DNA from: JANXUC01 sp964619065 | GTDB lineage: Bacteria > Acidobacteriota > Terriglobia > Terriglobales > Acidobacteriaceae | Direction of reading: 5' to 3' | DNA: 64,000 nucleotides | Assembly: GCA_964619065.1 (NCBI GenBank) | Contig: CAZUCC010000012.1 | Span: 21,525-85,524, forward strand | In this document: one piece after another, positions 62,240-64,000 of the stretch | How positions within the stretch are numbered: the first letter of the stretch is position 1 | How the letters are laid out: each line of letters begins with the position of its first letter | The notes under the pieces: generated by a model | Databases searched by the model: none | What the model was told of the DNA's origin: nothing | The model's input: the letters and a program-made list of their open reading frames with translations, nothing else | Position numbers and translations under genes: made by a program

Positions 62240-63601
62240 ATGCCTGCGCCTACCAGCACGGCTCCCCCCGATCCCGCTTCGCCGAATGGCACGGAGGAAA
62301 CTCCTGCATCCGGGGCTCCGCCGCCCTTTTCTCTACCTCAAGGCCGCCTGCGGACCACGTTTCGCGCTCTGCAACATCGCAACTTCCAGTTGTTCTTTGG
62401 GGGACAACTCATCTCACTGACGGGCACCTGGATGCAGACGATCGCTCAATCCTGGCTGGTGTACCACATGACTGGCTCGGCTTTGAAGCTGGGCAAAGTG
62501 GGATTCTTCAGCCAGTTCCCTGTGTTTTTCCTGGCTCCGCTCGGAGGCATGCTGGCCGATCGGGTGGATCGCCGCCGCGTCGTTATTGGCACGCAAGTCG
62601 CTTCGATGATTCTGGCGTTTGTGCTGGCGGCGCTGACGCTTACAGGACACATTCGCGTATCGCACATCTACGTGCTCAGCGCATTGCTGGGCGTGGTTAA
62701 TGCGTTTGATATCCCCGCGCGTCAATCCTTCCTCAGCGACATGGTGGGCCGCGAAGATTTAATGAACGCCATTGCGCTGAATTCGTCAATGTTCAACGGC
62801 GCGAGAATTGTCGGCCCCGCCATAGCCGGCCTGGTGCTGGCGAAGATTAGCGAAGGCTGGTGCTTTTTTGGCAATGGTGTGAGCTACATCGCCGTCATTA
62901 TTGGATTGTTGATGATGAAGGTGCATTGCGCGCCACGGAGTAGCGAGGTTTCGCCACTGGAGTCGCTGCGCGAGGGTTTCCGCTTCGTCAGCCGCACCGC
63001 GCCGATTCGTGCTCTTCTCATGCTCCTAGGTTTAGTCAGCCTGGTCTGCATGCCCTATACCGTGCTGATGCCGATATTCGCCGCAAAAATACTGCATGGT
63101 GGACCGAAAGCATTAGGCACGCTCATGGGCGCAACCGGAGTTGGAGCCATGTTCGGCGCGCTCACTCTGGCTTCTCGTACGGGCGTCCGCGGACTGGGCC
63201 GCTGGGTCGCCATCGCCGCCGCAAGTCTCGGACTTTTCTTAATTGCATTCTCGCTGTCCCGGACACTCTGGCTCTCGACGCTGCTGCTGCTGCCTGTCGG
63301 CTATTGCATGATGCTCGAAATGTCGTCTTCCAACACGCTCATCCAATCGATGACGCCCGATGCGTTGCGAGGCCGCGTGATGGCGGTGTATTCCATGATG
63401 TTCATGGGCATGGCTCCATTCGGTGCGCTGTTTGGTGGAGCGTTGGCCGAACGTCTAGGAGCGCCAGTGACCGTGGCCATCGGCGGCACGACATCCGTGC
63501 TGGGCGCGCTGGTGTTTGCCCGCTACCTGCCCCTCATGCGCGATGAGGCGCGCCGCCTAATCGTGGCGCAGGAGAGTGTGGTTGCGGAAACCGGCGACTA
63601 G
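62240..63601 (+). CDS. MFS transporter (EntS-like, MFS_3)
   Basis: Inner-membrane exporter of 453 aa with about 12 TM helices. A Pro-rich cytoplasmic N-terminus (about 35 residues) leads to LQHRNFQLFFGGQLISLTGT and the motif A-like GGMLADRVDRRRVVI after TM2. The LGVVNAFDIPARQSFL segment is typical of MFS_3 proteins such as enterobactin exporter EntS. Substrate unknown. No siderophore gene is near. Confidence 0.88.
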   Translation: MPAPTSTAPPDPASPNGTEETPASGAPPPFSLPQGRLRTTFRALQHRNFQLFFGGQLISLTGTWMQTIAQSWLVYHMTGSALKLGKVGFFSQFPVFFLAPLGGMLADRVDRRRVVIGTQVASMILAFVLAALTLTGHIRVSHIYVLSALLGVVNAFDIPARQSFLSDMVGREDLMNAIALNSSMFNGARIVGPAIAGLVLAKISEGWCFFGNGVSYIAVIIGLLMMKVHCAPRSSEVSPLESLREGFRFVSRTAPIRALLMLLGLVSLVCMPYTVLMPIFAAKILHGGPKALGTLMGATGVGAMFGALTLASRTGVRGLGRWVAIAAASLGLFLIAFSLSRTLWLSTLLLLPVGYCMMLEMSSSNTLIQSMTPDALRGRVMAVYSMMFMGMAPFGALFGGALAERLGAPVTVAIGGTTSVLGALVFARYLPLMRDEARRLIVAQESVVAETGD

Positions 63602-63606
63602 CGGGT

Positions 63607-64000
63607 TTACTGCGCTGCGCGATGTACAGCCAGCAGTTGAACGAGCAGGCCACGCAAGTTTTTCAGGTCCAGAGCATTCGCTCCGTCGGACTTGGCTTCC
63701 TTGGGATTGTCGTGAACTTCCATAAAAATTCCATCCACCCCCGCCGCAACGGCCGCGCGTGACAGCACGGGAATAAACTCGGGCTGTCCTCCGCTCGCCG
63801 TGGGTCCTTCGCCGTTACGCGCCGCCGACGGTAGCTGCACCGAGTGCGTAGCGTCGAAAACCACGGGAGCGAACTTGCGCAGGATAGGCAGAGAGCGCAT
63901 GTCCACCACAAGGTTGTTGTAGCCGAAGCTGGCGCCGCGCTCGGTCACGAAAACTTTAGGATTGGCCGTGGCACGGCACTTCTCGACCGCATGCTCCATG
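63607..64000 (-). CDS. kdsA: 3-deoxy-8-phosphooctulonate synthase, 3' part
   Basis: C-terminal 130 residues of the enzyme joining phosphoenolpyruvate and arabinose-5-phosphate to KDO-8-phosphate for lipopolysaccharide. Recognised by ERGASFGYNNLVVDMRSLP, FDATHSVQLP, the metal-loop GGQPEFIPVL and FMEVHDNP. The gene runs leftward and its 5' half lies beyond the window's right edge, so the true start is not visible. It ends 5 bp after the MFS stop. Confidence 0.94.
   Translation of the reverse strand, partial: MEHAVEKCRATANPKVFVTERGASFGYNNLVVDMRSLPILRKFAPVVFDATHSVQLPSAARNGEGPTASGGQPEFIPVLSRAAVAAGVDGIFMEVHDNPKEAKSDGANALDLKNLRGLLVQLLAVHRAAQ

Overview
The window looks like a GC-rich chromosome segment from a Gram-negative soil-type bacterium, most likely an acidobacterium. 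This is an inference from gene content: KdsA, TolC, RlpA, AsmA and TonB-family proteins show an outer membrane, and several families here (a Tes-like radical SAM protein, secreted DUF3395-like repeats, a zinc-ribbon small protein, glycine-zipper lipoproteins) are typical of Acidobacteriota. No rRNA marker is present to settle it. Most of the window is ordinary chromosome with short operons.

Region by region: 1-5.9 kb carries a chemoreceptor, a secreted TPR protein, an acetyltransferase and a secreted beta-helix protein. From 5,909 to 15,973 lies an integrated mobile element bounded by a perfect 70-bp direct repeat of tRNA-Pro(UGG); the intact tRNA is at the right end and a displaced 3' part at the left. 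The element encodes a tyrosine recombinase, a secreted trypsin-like protease, a ribbon-helix-helix protein facing a small array of 12-bp-spaced TGGTGACA repeats, and a leftward block with an HK97-type major capsid protein, an HK97 gp10-like protein, a tape-measure-like protein and several unknowns, but no recognisable terminase, portal, prohead protease, tail tube or lysis gene. It is either a phage satellite with an unusual minimal structural set or a deletion remnant. It is the best candidate for an undescribed system here.

16-26.6 kb: a 2'-5' RNA ligase-like protein, a UDP-sugar dehydrogenase homologue lacking the usual catalytic residues, tRNA-His, glnD, then an AsnC/Lrp regulator divergent from a tyrosine/homogentisate catabolic operon (hppD, hmgA, an unknown gene, fahA). 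26.8-41.3 kb: a five-repeat DUF3395-like secreted protein, a CpsB-type PHP phosphatase, an aldehyde dehydrogenase, an efflux TolC/adaptor pair without a pump, a NeuC-like epimerase with a DegT aminotransferase, an AsmA protein and a DUF481 protein.

41.6-51 kb: an EAL-HDOD signalling protein, an Arg-rich receiver-like protein, and a tightly packed leftward operon of an M48 peptidase, an Lgt-like membrane protein lacking key Lgt residues, two membrane proteins, a Tes-like radical SAM enzyme, a TonB-C protein and HinT. The Lgt-like/radical SAM pairing suggests a membrane-lipid function. RlpA with a small helical protein follows. 51-64 kb: MutY, a redoxin, an M28 peptidase, a large protein with a class III cyclase-like domain, a proline-rich TonB protein, a CpaE-like ATPase, a PilZ protein, an MFS exporter and the 3' part of kdsA, cut by the window edge.
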